The notes under the pieces: model-generated
The model's input: only the letters and a program-made list of their open reading frames with translations
Told to the model about the DNA's origin: nothing
The model's database searches: none
Source of the DNA: a virus
Strand: one strand, 5' to 3'
DNA: 22,928 nucleotides
Virus record (IMG/VR): IMGVR_UViG_3300028844_002446
Span: 1 to 22,928 of that record
Part shown: positions 6,837 through 15,459 of the stretch, one piece after another
How positions within the stretch are numbered: position 1 is the first letter of the stretch
Layout of the letters: the number at the start of each line of letters is the position of its first letter
Program-made: the position numbers and the translations under genes

Positions 6837-9515
6837 TTAGTTAAGAAGCGTCCCATCCGAATCGAATATGCTAGGCACTTTTCTTGTCCAAATAAAGTTA
6901 CCAGACCCATTAGAAGCTAATGCTCTATATTTCGTTCCATTACTATCTATACCAGCCATTTCAGACACTGCGATAGAGTTTGTAGTAACAGCAATCTCAC
7001 CTGTACCACTTGTGTATGTAATCGAGTTACCACCGCTGAGTGCGGCTCTTGGTTTGGTTGTTTCTTGCGCTTTCAGTTCGTTGATTGCCCCTACCAAATC
7101 ACTTGCAGATGTATTCAAAGATCCACCAGTGATTGTTCCAGCAAATGTTACGTTTGCACCTGCGAATGTTGCTGCAGTTGTTGTGCCTGATTTAATAATC
7201 AAGTTTCCGCTTGTATTAGTAAGTGAACCGAAAGTAGTACCAGCATCTTTAAGGAATACATCACCACCATCAGCATCAAGTGAAATATCACCTACCGCAT
7301 CAAGAGTCAAGGCATCAGATGCCGTAATGGTTTGAGTAGATGTACCCATAGTAAACCTAATCTGCTCTCCAGATGTAACACCTTGAAAGAATACATCATC
7401 ACCAGTTGGTTTTAAATAAATGTCACCTGACGTTGAGGTTTCGAGAGTTAAGTTTCCGCTTGCTCTTGTAATCGCATTGGCGTTTATTGTAGTGTTATCA
7501 ACTAATACTGAACCAAATGTTACAGCATCACCATATCTAGCAACTGTTTGTTTATCGTTTTTAGTACCGATTTTCCAGATATTATTGGTTTCATCCCAGA
7601 ACAGTTCAGCAGAGTCTTGAGTACCACGTCTGACACTTAGTGTTGCGTCATAAGTTGGAGATGATGGAGTTGCACCAGAAGATGTACCATCAAGCAACCT
7701 AATCTCGTTTGAAGCGTTTTTCTGAGAACCAGTTGTTGTAATATTACCGTTGACCGTGATATCAGAATCAAATGTTACAACACCGTGGAATTGGCTGTTG
7801 GATCGACCACCATTTGCTGTAAAGGTTAAACCTCTTGCATCACTTGATGTCCCAGAAGCAATTCTAAGATCACCATTTTCTTGTCGAAGAGCACCAAACT
7901 GTGTTCCACCGTCTTTATATTCTATAACACTACCATCTGCATCTAGTGTGATATTTCCAGTAGCATCGAGTACAAGAGCATCAGATACAGCAACAGTCTG
8001 TGTTGTGGTACCCATTGTAAACTTGATTTGTTCATTAGAAGTAGTACCTCTAAAATATACATCATCACCAGTAGGTTTGATGTAAATATCACCAGCAGCA
8101 CTTACAGTAAGATCACCACTTGATAGAGCAATCGAAGTGTCATCAATGTGCATGTTATCTACATCAATACCACCATCTGCAGTCACAAGTCCAGTTACAT
8201 CAAGTGTACCAGAAGTTGCGATATTGCCAGAAGTATTAGCAACCGTAAATGCTCCGTCAACATCGATGCCACCATCGAGTGACGCAAGTCCAGTTACATC
8301 AAGTGTACCAGAAGTTGCGATATTACCAGTAGTATTAGCAACTGTGAATGCTCCATCAGCATCAATACCACCGTCAAGTGAAGCAAGCCCAGAGACATCA
8401 AGTGTACCAGTGGTTGCTACATTACCAGTAGTATTAGCAACAGTAAATGCACCATCAGCATCAATACCACCATCAAGAGATGCGAGTCCACTCACATCAA
8501 GAGTACCTGTTGTCGCAACATTACCATTGGTATCAGCAACAGTAAATGCACCATCCATGTCGATGCCGCCATCAAGAGATGCTAACCCAGATACATTGAG
8601 TGTGCCAGTGGTCACAACGTTACCTGTGGTATTTGCAACACTAAATGCGCCACCATCAGCAGTTATACCACCATTAAGTGTGGTAAGTCCAGTTACACCA
8701 AGAGTGCCTGATGTTGCCACATTACCTGTTGAGTTGGCTACGGTAAATGCTCCATCCACATCAATACCAGCATCGAGTGATGCAAGTCCAGATGCGTTGA
8801 TTACACCGAGAGTAGATGTTCCAGTTACGCCGAGAGTTGTTCCTACTGTGACACCAGCAGTAAATGCAGCGGAGTCACCCTTGATACCATCTAGATTCGC
8901 AACTCCATGAACGTGTAAGTCTTCCCATTGTTTTGAAGAACTACCAAGATTATATGTAGCATCAGCATCTGGTATGATATGTGAGTTTACTTCGCCTGTC
9001 AGTGTGATGGTATCAGTGGCAGCATCACCAAGATTGATGTTATTATCTGCGCCAGCTTTGAATGTAACTTGACCATCAACCGTAAGAGTACCAGCCATTG
9101 TGGTATTACCAGCGACATTCAGTTTGCCATCAATGACAACATTGTTCATAAACTCTGCGCTGTCTTGAACAATCAGTTCTCCAGCGAGGTTTGTATTACC
9201 ATCTACAACAACATTGTTTCGAAACTCAGCACTGTCTTTGGCAATAAACTCGTTGAACTCTACATTAGATGCTTGCTTAACCGCTTGGTCAAGTAGTTGA
9301 TCTATAGAGTCGAGTCTATAATCAACTTCGTTGATAGCTTCGATTGCACTTGAATCAGCCCCAGAAAACGTTTTTGGTGAAAGTGGACCAGATCCTATTC
9401 CTACAAATCCGCCAGTTGTCAAGGTGGCAAGATCCCCAACCTTGTTAGTCAGATTGTTGAACTCATCCTTGAACTGGTCTATTCTGTTAGTTAACACTAT
9501 ATAAGCTTTAGCCAT
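6837..9515 (-). CDS. Tail-fibre-like protein with 33-residue repeats
   Basis: This 892-residue probable fibre or baseplate-attached structural protein starts with a helical N-terminal region (residues 1-100; FKDEFNNLTNKVGDLATL, then EVDYRLDSIDQLLDQ) of a type I associate with marine T4-like virion proteins. Paired 'DSAEF.NNV' units follow. From about residue 234 to 452 there are six full and one partial tandem repeats of about 33 residues (GTLDVSGLASLDGGIDADG, then AFTVANTTGNVATT), suggesting a stacked beta-helix. Residues about 453-557 and 672-782 are an internal duplication sharing IKPTGDDV, QI.FTMGT and DALTLDA-like strands. A segment near 625-655 (SVRRGTQDSAELFWDETNN) is familiar from marine phage fibres. 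The C-terminus ends in SIFDSDGTLLN with no chaperone or cleavage domain. It begins one base after the 65-residue gene. Confidence 0.83.
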   Translation of the reverse strand: MAKAYIVLTNRIDQFKDEFNNLTNKVGDLATLTTGGFVGIGSGPLSPKTFSGADSSAIEAINEVDYRLDSIDQLLDQAVKQASNVEFNEFIAKDSAEFRNNVVVDGNTNLAGELIVQDSAEFMNNVVIDGKLNVAGNTTMAGTLTVDGQVTFKAGADNNINLGDAATDTITLTGEVNSHIIPDADATYNLGSSSKQWEDLHVHGVANLDGIKGDSAAFTAGVTVGTTLGVTGTSTLGVINASGLASLDAGIDVDGAFTVANSTGNVATSGTLGVTGLTTLNGGITADGGAFSVANTTGNVVTTGTLNVSGLASLDGGIDMDGAFTVADTNGNVATTGTLDVSGLASLDGGIDADGAFTVANTTGNVATTGTLDVSGLASLDGGIDADGAFTVANTTGNIATSGTLDVTGLASLDGGIDVDGAFTVANTSGNIATSGTLDVTGLVTADGGIDVDNMHIDDTSIALSSGDLTVSAAGDIYIKPTGDDVYFRGTTSNEQIKFTMGTTTQTVAVSDALVLDATGNITLDADGSVIEYKDGGTQFGALRQENGDLRIASGTSSDARGLTFTANGGRSNSQFHGVVTFDSDITVNGNITTTGSQKNASNEIRLLDGTSSGATPSSPTYDATLSVRRGTQDSAELFWDETNNIWKIGTKNDKQTVARYGDAVTFGSVLVDNTTINANAITRASGNLTLETSTSGDIYLKPTGDDVFFQGVTSGEQIRFTMGTSTQTITASDALTLDAVGDISLDADGGDVFLKDAGTTFGSLTNTSGNLIIKSGTTTAATFAGANVTFAGTITGGSLNTSASDLVGAINELKAQETTKPRAALSGGNSITYTSGTGEIAVTTNSIAVSEMAGIDSNGTKYRALASNGSGNFIWTRKVPSIFDSDGTLLN
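8160..8815 (-). repeat. 99-bp tandem coding repeats
   Basis: Six to seven imperfect copies of about 99 bases encode the 33-residue units of the 892-residue protein. Central copies are the most alike at the protein level and outer copies more diverged, the usual pattern when expansion occurs in the middle of an array. A long open frame on the opposite strand across 8137-8910 is a by-product of this repetition. Confidence 0.88.
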
Positions 9516-9516
9516 A

Positions 9517-9714
9517 TTATTGCTTCTCTATTAGTTGTTTCAGCAAGGCTTTCATTTCGCTTATATCATTTTCTAATGCTTGCAGTTTTGCGTCTTTGTT
9601 TTTTCTTTCACGCCGAATCGTTCTAAGCCTCTCAGCTTCACTCTTATTTATATTAATAATCGCCCCATTATTTGGATCTCTTACAAGATCTTCATGGTCT
9701 TTCACCCTAATCAT
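9517..9714 (-). CDS. Small coiled-coil virion-associated protein
   Basis: This 65-residue protein opens with MIRVKDHEDLVRDPNNGAI, a pattern I recognise from small conserved proteins in the structural regions of marine T4-like phages whose function I cannot name. Residues about 25-37 are very basic (LRTIRRERKNK) and residues 38-63 form a heptad-like helix (LQALENDISEMKALLKQLIEK), so a short coiled coil or oligomer is likely. It sits with one-base gaps between the 530-residue structural protein and the 892-residue fibre-like protein, as if coupled to both. A small connector or fibre-attachment protein fits the position, but this is inference. Confidence 0.8.
   Translation of the reverse strand: MIRVKDHEDLVRDPNNGAIININKSEAERLRTIRRERKNKDAKLQALENDISEMKALLKQLIEKQ
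9645..9652 (-). promoter_or_regulatory. Possible internal T4-type late promoter box
   Basis: An exact TATAAATA occurs on the minus strand inside the 65-residue gene, within codons for Ile-Asn-Ile-Asn-Lys and about 130 bases before the start of the 892-residue fibre-like gene. It could drive the fibre genes. One or two such octamers per strand are expected by chance in a window of this size and composition, so the call is weak. Confidence 0.3.
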
Positions 9715-9715
9715 G

Positions 9716-11308
9716 TTATGTACCTAATGCAATAACTGAAAGATCTCTAACTCTTGGAACAACATTCTGTTTCGTAGAGTTCATAACAAGTTTTACTTGG
9801 AACGTGTTGAACTCAGCAAGAGTGTTCGAAGACAAGTCACCAATGGTATGTTCGTATTCTTTGAATGTATTTGGACCAGCATTCTTACCAGGATCTGCAT
9901 CCACTGTAGAAGCGATAAATGTACCTTCAGTAAAATCTGAATCTGAACCTATGTTAGCTGTTCTATAGAATAGATCAATAGAGGTTCCTTCTTGCACGTT
10001 TGCGCCATATAGGATTTTAAGACCTGTTGCTGGCTCTTCGAGTGTAATCGCTTTCGTGATATGTTTAGCAAGAGAAGTTCCGCCCTTTGGATCAGTTTCT
10101 GCTACAAAGTCCAACGGCACGTTAAATCCAGTTGTCGCTGCTGAGTCTTGATTGTCTACAATATTACTTACAAGTGTGAGACTTGCTCTCTGTGCATCAA
10201 GGAAAGGTGCAATGATATTTCCGCCAACGTCAGTAGATATAGTCGCTGTGAGAACAGTCGATTGCGTGATAGTATGAAGATTTTCATTTGAATCATTCAT
10301 GATCACATGAGGTGCATCAAGGAATGCATCTTGGTCATTGACCAACGCCAAATTTGATGTTGTTCCATATGCAGTTTCTGACCCAGCAAATGATTTGGAT
10401 GTAGTCAAATCCCCCACAAGAGAGAAGCTACCAGTGTTTCTTGGATTGTATACACCGATATTCGGTTGGATTACATCATACTGAATCTGTTTCGAGGCAT
10501 TGATACCTGTTCCACCAAACTCAACAGCAGAGTCAGCATTTCCACCAGCACTAAACTTGTATCCAGTACCATCAATATGAGTCACTGTACGTCTACCATT
10601 TAGGTTTGCAGCAGTAATACCGTTTACTGTTCCAGACACCCCAGTGATATAAACTCGGTCATTTACTTGAAAACCGTGGTTTGCGTGTTGAACTCTCACA
10701 ACAGCAGATCCAGCAGTACCTCTGAATGGATCATCAACAAGATCTTCTTCATCTACGTTAGCATCAAAAAACTTAACTGTGCCAGAAGTTGCAGTAAAGT
10801 TTGCAATGTATAGGTTATGTTTCAAGTCCGTATCAAGTTCTGGCACTGGAGTATTACCTGTATTACCCTTGAACAGATTTCCTGGAGCAAGGTTTTTTGT
10901 GATTTTATTGGTAGTAGATCCTAGATCAAAATCAAGCACCTTACCAGCCCAAACCTTGTATGTATTTTGCTCATTTGAAAAGAGTGTGAATGCATACATC
11001 TTACCTGGATGTAGATAAACTGGCTCATCGAACTCAAACTGAGTTTCTGCAGATGCATCTGCAGAGACGGTAATAGTACTTTGATTCTTAGTAACTTGAG
11101 AACCAGGTATAATCTGATAGATGTTAGGAGTACCACCTTCCTCAATATTCCTAAGACCAAGAGTAATAGGATATGTAGTAGATTTTGCTTGAAAATACAC
11201 ACCGACTTTTGTTAAAAAGCAGCCGTGAGCATTTGGCATAATAAATGATTGTGCCATGGGGTTGACAAACTGATCGTCTGCTACGCCAGCTTTACTTCTA
11301 TATGCCAT
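9716..11308 (-). CDS. Virion structural protein with 'NPMAQSF' N-terminal domain
   Basis: This 530-residue protein is probably a baseplate or tail-associated structural protein. Residues 16-125 carry a pattern I know from marine T4-like phages: N-P-M-A-Q-S-F, then G-C-F-L-T-K-V-G-V-Y-F, a P-I-T-L-G-L-R strand, FEFDEPVYLHPGKMYAF, and a YKVWAG strand. In other phages I recall this beta-sandwich-like domain at the C-terminus of a very large structural protein rather than at an N-terminus. Residues about 207-253 (HANHGFQVNDRVYITGV to TVTHIDGTGYKF) form a second small beta domain seen repeatedly in marine phage virion proteins. The rest is beta-rich with few Cys. AAGGA lies seven bases before the ATG. 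The gene directly follows the Hint-ending protein, hinting that the two are functional partners. Confidence 0.8.
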   Translation of the reverse strand: MAYRSKAGVADDQFVNPMAQSFIMPNAHGCFLTKVGVYFQAKSTTYPITLGLRNIEEGGTPNIYQIIPGSQVTKNQSTITVSADASAETQFEFDEPVYLHPGKMYAFTLFSNEQNTYKVWAGKVLDFDLGSTTNKITKNLAPGNLFKGNTGNTPVPELDTDLKHNLYIANFTATSGTVKFFDANVDEEDLVDDPFRGTAGSAVVRVQHANHGFQVNDRVYITGVSGTVNGITAANLNGRRTVTHIDGTGYKFSAGGNADSAVEFGGTGINASKQIQYDVIQPNIGVYNPRNTGSFSLVGDLTTSKSFAGSETAYGTTSNLALVNDQDAFLDAPHVIMNDSNENLHTITQSTVLTATISTDVGGNIIAPFLDAQRASLTLVSNIVDNQDSAATTGFNVPLDFVAETDPKGGTSLAKHITKAITLEEPATGLKILYGANVQEGTSIDLFYRTANIGSDSDFTEGTFIASTVDADPGKNAGPNTFKEYEHTIGDLSSNTLAEFNTFQVKLVMNSTKQNVVPRVRDLSVIALGT

Positions 11309-11340
11309 TTATCAGTCCTTTATTTCTTTAAATTTTATCA

Positions 11341-14300
11341 TCAGTATTCACCGCATGTGCCTTCACTAGAGCCTCCACAACCTTTGTTATGAACAAGCAT
11401 ACCGTTTGCGTAATATGTATGGTTTCCACTGAGACCTAAGTTGTATAGTTCAAGTTCTGGCTCTCTTTCTTGAGGTACCCAAGATTCGATTTTCATTTCA
11501 CCAGTTTCTGTTACAATGGTTGTTCCTACATTAATGTCAACCAGATGTCCACCATTCTCTTCCATTACTGCTTCATATGTTTCTGGTTCCATTTCTCTAA
11601 ATGTATTTGCATTGATAGACCCCCAACCTTCGGTAGTCATCAATGGATGTTCTTCAGATACAAATGGTTCAGAACCATTAAATCCGTACAACATTCTTGA
11701 ACCAATAGGAACGATTTCAATATCTGACACCTCGTTGCCATGAACCTTACCACACTTATCACATTCAGAACTTTTCACAATATCACCACGTCTGACTGCA
11801 GAGATGTGTTTTGTAGATCCATCTACCATTGTAATAAGTGTATCGGAAGTGAAACACGACTGATGCACATAAGGTGGTCTGATATTTGCGGCGTATCTTG
11901 TAGCCACACTGACTGCAAAATCATATTCTCTTGTTACCAAGAACTCTTCTTGTGATACTCTTAACTCACCTTCTGCTGTAAATACACCTTTTGTATACGA
12001 TGAGGCATTAGCAGTTTTATGTGTTTGAACATCAGTAATAAGTATTTCACGTCTACCTGTATTGAACTGTATAGTTGATGTGTTTGGTATGAGAATGTAA
12101 CCAGACAACGCACCATTAGCGTCAGTAGTGTGTGTTGTTGCCCCACCAAGTACGGCAGGATATCCTGTTTCATTTTTCCATCTCTTACCCATTTTTCTGT
12201 AAATAGAATCACGAGCAAGACTTGCTTCTGCAACAAATCCACCAGTACCAGATGCCGTGCTTGCATAGCCACTTACTTCTGTTTTATCAATAAAGATGTA
12301 ATGTTTTGTATTGGGTCTCAAGCCTGTTGCTCTGATAGAAACAAACCTTGAGCGCATCTTTTTGATTTCTGTTTTAGCTACAATTTTCTCGCCTAAACTT
12401 TCAGTAACTGTTTCGCTACCAGTAAATTTCCAAGTTCTTGTAGTTGTAGTAGTGCCACCAGAGTGGAACTCTCCATTACCAGTTACCGCTGTAACACCAG
12501 TTTTCTGATCGATAATTTCGCCAACTTTATATGCATTGGCATCCTCTGCAGTAATACCTCTCCAACTAGTATCCCAGTTTTTATATTTTCTACCGTTTTT
12601 ACTAATCTTAGCACCACCGTCTACCAGCTTGTCTGGAAGATCTTTGTCTTCATACCAAACATCTGATGATGGTGACATAGTTAAAGAACCACCCATAACT
12701 TGAGTACCCACTGGATTTACAATAATGGATCTTGATGCTCTTGATTGAGAGGCAAATAACTGATGTGTATATTTGATATAGATGTTATCCCCAACACGTT
12801 TAACATTCGTTGAAGATGCCGAGTCATACACAAGAGGAACAGAATATGCTCTGAAATCTGGTCTAATCTCTCCTTTGATTTCGTCACGAGATGACCTATA
12901 GTTTGAGTCGAGTGTGTCCGTACCAATATCGTTGACAAAGTTGTCAACAAAAATACCAGACTTAAATCTGTTCAAGCCAGCACTGTCATAGATGTTAATG
13001 TTTTGCCTATTCAATTCTAACATATTGAGTGCAGTTTGTTCTTCTAGTTCGTCGATACGCTTCTCAAGCGCACCAATATCTCTCATGGTATAACGACGGT
13101 TATCTTTATATTTGACTTTCTTATCTTCAGCACTTACCATATATGGATGAAGTTCGATAGATGCAATTTCCATTGTACCATCAGCCAGTGTAGGATACTT
13201 TGGTTCGAACGCTGGTTCACCAAACTTAACCCCAACATAGCCGTCTCTATGAACAAATGCTCTACCTTTTTTACCAAGGTAGTAGTTTACGTCAAGATCA
13301 ATATTATCAGTGTTTTTAGGTAAAGGATGAATAATAGCCCCTGTCGATGTAAAGTCATCAGCACTATTTGCCTTACGAGGTCTAAAGTCTAGAACGTTGA
13401 AAAGGGATATGACGTTACCATTTGTTTGTCTGTGGCCTGGAATCTCTTCGTATGCCACTTGTCCATCATAGGAGTTTACAGCGAAGAAGTCTCCAGTAGT
13501 ACCATGGTCAAAGAAACGATACACGATATTAACATTTCCAGAAGGTGCTGGTTTACCACCTTTTAGTTTAACCGATCCAACGTCATAGAAGTTATCTCTC
13601 TGCCCATTGTCAAGAGTAAAGTTTCTTGTAATATTTTTGGAAGTTGTGGCATCAGTAATAGATGTGATGTCAAATATATCACAACGATCTAGTGTAGCAA
13701 TACCGCCTGACAATGAAACACCATTCTGTGTTCTCGTCGTAATAGTTTTTGATCTTGCTGTAGCAACTCTTTTCTTTTGGTAATATAAGAATGTAGCAGC
13801 AGAAGAGTTAGGTAAGCCAGACAATGTAACTTGTGAGACAGATGATGCAGAAACAGTAGCATCAAAAAGTGTTCCACTTGAATCAATTCCTACAAGCCAA
13901 GTTGAGGCATCAGCAAGATCAAAGGCCGTGCTAGATCTGTTGATTACCAAAGTACCTGAACCTGTTGTTGTACCAGTTCCTCTATACTGTGCAGTCACAG
14001 AAATGTCGCTCAACTCTTCTGGTCTTTCTCTTGGAAGTTCAAACAACAAGTTGTTGTTCTGCTTATCTTTGAGTTCTGCAATACCAGTTGTAGATAGTTT
14101 TACATCAAAATATTCTGTAGCCGAATCGCCAAGTGATCTTACAAGAGATATATTTTTACCAGCATTCATTCTGATATCAAACAAGTATACTCTATAGATT
14201 GATCCAACCTTTTCAAGGGATCTTACTCTTGCAGTACCAATAGTTGAACCACCGTATGTAACAGCACTTCTCAGTTGGATTTTTTCAAAAGTGGTAATGT

Positions 14301-15447
14301 CTAGTAAGTTACCCTTACCAGTAGAACACTCGAAGTAGTTGCCATATTGAGCAATCGAAGATGTATTCTGTACAAGTCCAGTTGTTCTTGGTTTTGAATA
14401 AAATGGTGTTACTGGACCACGAAGATAGTATCTGTGACCTTCTACATATGCTTTACCTGGGTTAAATGTGATATCCAGATTAGAGGCATCAGAATCATTT
14501 GTGGCAAAATCAAGAAGGAAGTTACCAACAGTGTAGTTACCAGATTCTTCATGAGTTCTTCGAGCCATCTCGTCTCCCAAAGTGGAGTACGAGTTAGCTG
14601 CACTACTTTGCTCAACAATAACACCCTTGACGATCTGAGCAACTTCAATAAATCTTTGATCCGAATCTACAGTAGTGTCTAGCGTTAACTCTAGTTTAAT
14701 CTCATGTCTGTCAGCACCTGGTGCTGCTAGGTTAAGGTTTGCACCTGAGTTATCGAATAGATCTTGATCATCACTTGAGGTGATAACTCTTTCTACTACT
14801 TTAAATCCTACATTCGCTGTTGGTTTGTCATCATACTTTCCGACGATAATGTCTTCTGCTGCTTTAAAAACAGCATGACCATCAAGGTAAAATCTACCCA
14901 ACTGTTGACGGAACACACAAGATTGTCCGATAGCAGGGTTTGCTGCAGTGTTTGTTGTTTGGATTTCAAGAACAGTTCCAGTTGTAGCACCAGTAAGAGT
15001 TGTGCCTGGAGTAAGATCTAACGCTGTTGTGACATCAGTTGGCGTTTGTCCATTCGAATCTAGAATCTGTACAAAAATTGTAGCAGGATCAGATCCTGTT
15101 GCAGCAACTGCTTTTATCAATCTTATTTTGATTCCAGTTGTAGTGGCAAATGTCTCACCAGTAATAGTAGTGAGATCTGCTGGCAAAGAGTATGTTGTAG
15201 TATTAAGTTTTACGAACTTGACGTTCTGTTCCACATCCATAAGCCCACCAGAAAGTGGAGCACCTGATCTATAAATCGCACCGAGAGCCGCTGCATTATC
15301 TTGATTCAGAATAGTCTGTAGCTGGTTGAGTTCTCTACTCTGCAAGCCACGACCAGAGTTAAATAGGATTTGATAATAGTTGTCACTATCCTTATAGTCA
15401 TCCTTATATTGAGTAAGGAATAGATCTTTGATTACTTCGGTTGCCAT
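11341..15447 (-). CDS. Giant structural protein ending in a Hint autoprocessing domain
   Basis: This 1368-residue protein has an N-terminus (LFLTQYKDDYKDSDNYYQIL, then FNSGRGLQSRELNQLQTIL) that matches, from memory, the DUF4815-type structural proteins of marine T4-like phages. A short heptad-like helix lies near 797-820 (KRIDELEEQTALNMLELN), followed by the 'FVDNF' region and a long beta-rich stretch. Residues 1198-1354 form a Hint domain: Cys1198 with F-T-S-D-T-L-I-T-M-V-D-G-S, a GDIV turn, block B S1264-E-E-H1267-P, block F LYNLGLSGNHTYYANGMLVH, and the terminal His1353-Asn1354. Only 14 residues follow, KGCGGSSEGTCGEY. The +1 residue is Lys, so full protein splicing is not expected; cleavage at one or both ends is. 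The ATG has AAGGA six bases upstream and is 12 bases after the gp8 gene. Confidence 0.85.
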   Translation of the reverse strand: MATEVIKDLFLTQYKDDYKDSDNYYQILFNSGRGLQSRELNQLQTILNQDNAAALGAIYRSGAPLSGGLMDVEQNVKFVKLNTTTYSLPADLTTITGETFATTTGIKIRLIKAVAATGSDPATIFVQILDSNGQTPTDVTTALDLTPGTTLTGATTGTVLEIQTTNTAANPAIGQSCVFRQQLGRFYLDGHAVFKAAEDIIVGKYDDKPTANVGFKVVERVITSSDDQDLFDNSGANLNLAAPGADRHEIKLELTLDTTVDSDQRFIEVAQIVKGVIVEQSSAANSYSTLGDEMARRTHEESGNYTVGNFLLDFATNDSDASNLDITFNPGKAYVEGHRYYLRGPVTPFYSKPRTTGLVQNTSSIAQYGNYFECSTGKGNLLDITTFEKIQLRSAVTYGGSTIGTARVRSLEKVGSIYRVYLFDIRMNAGKNISLVRSLGDSATEYFDVKLSTTGIAELKDKQNNNLLFELPRERPEELSDISVTAQYRGTGTTTGSGTLVINRSSTAFDLADASTWLVGIDSSGTLFDATVSASSVSQVTLSGLPNSSAATFLYYQKKRVATARSKTITTRTQNGVSLSGGIATLDRCDIFDITSITDATTSKNITRNFTLDNGQRDNFYDVGSVKLKGGKPAPSGNVNIVYRFFDHGTTGDFFAVNSYDGQVAYEEIPGHRQTNGNVISLFNVLDFRPRKANSADDFTSTGAIIHPLPKNTDNIDLDVNYYLGKKGRAFVHRDGYVGVKFGEPAFEPKYPTLADGTMEIASIELHPYMVSAEDKKVKYKDNRRYTMRDIGALEKRIDELEEQTALNMLELNRQNINIYDSAGLNRFKSGIFVDNFVNDIGTDTLDSNYRSSRDEIKGEIRPDFRAYSVPLVYDSASSTNVKRVGDNIYIKYTHQLFASQSRASRSIIVNPVGTQVMGGSLTMSPSSDVWYEDKDLPDKLVDGGAKISKNGRKYKNWDTSWRGITAEDANAYKVGEIIDQKTGVTAVTGNGEFHSGGTTTTTRTWKFTGSETVTESLGEKIVAKTEIKKMRSRFVSIRATGLRPNTKHYIFIDKTEVSGYASTASGTGGFVAEASLARDSIYRKMGKRWKNETGYPAVLGGATTHTTDANGALSGYILIPNTSTIQFNTGRREILITDVQTHKTANASSYTKGVFTAEGELRVSQEEFLVTREYDFAVSVATRYAANIRPPYVHQSCFTSDTLITMVDGSTKHISAVRRGDIVKSSECDKCGKVHGNEVSDIEIVPIGSRMLYGFNGSEPFVSEEHPLMTTEGWGSINANTFREMEPETYEAVMEENGGHLVDINVGTTIVTETGEMKIESWVPQEREPELELYNLGLSGNHTYYANGMLVHNKGCGGSSEGTCGEY
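11386..11856 (-). other. Hint (intein/hedgehog-like) domain, residues 1198-1354
   Basis: The domain carries the expected catalytic set: Cys1198 for the N-S acyl shift, block B S-x-x-H with His1267, the block F His1343, and a C-terminal His1353-Asn1354 pair for Asn cyclisation. There is no homing endonuclease insert; 157 residues is a mini-intein size. A C-x-x-C pair (Cys1229, Cys1232) with His1236 sits in a loop after the first strand block and could bind zinc. Lys at +1 and a Cys/Gly/Ser-rich tail resemble bacterial-intein-like elements more than classical inteins. Confidence 0.85.
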
Positions 15448-15459
15448 GTTTAATCCTTA

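Noticed and set aside
8137-8910. Long plus-strand open frame of 257 residues rich in Pro, Ser and Val
   Set aside because: It is the antisense of the 99-bp repeats in the 892-residue gene; its repetition mirrors that array, and it has no ribosome binding site or family resemblance.
11305-11345. Programmed frameshift or readthrough joining the 1368- and 530-residue genes
   Set aside because: The downstream gene has its own ATG with AAGGA at good spacing, there is a 32-base gap, and I see no slippery sequence.
11341-11856. A classical splicing intein
   Set aside because: The residue after the terminal Asn is Lys, not Cys, Ser or Thr, and only 14 residues follow, so normal splicing would not be expected. 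A processing Hint domain fits better.
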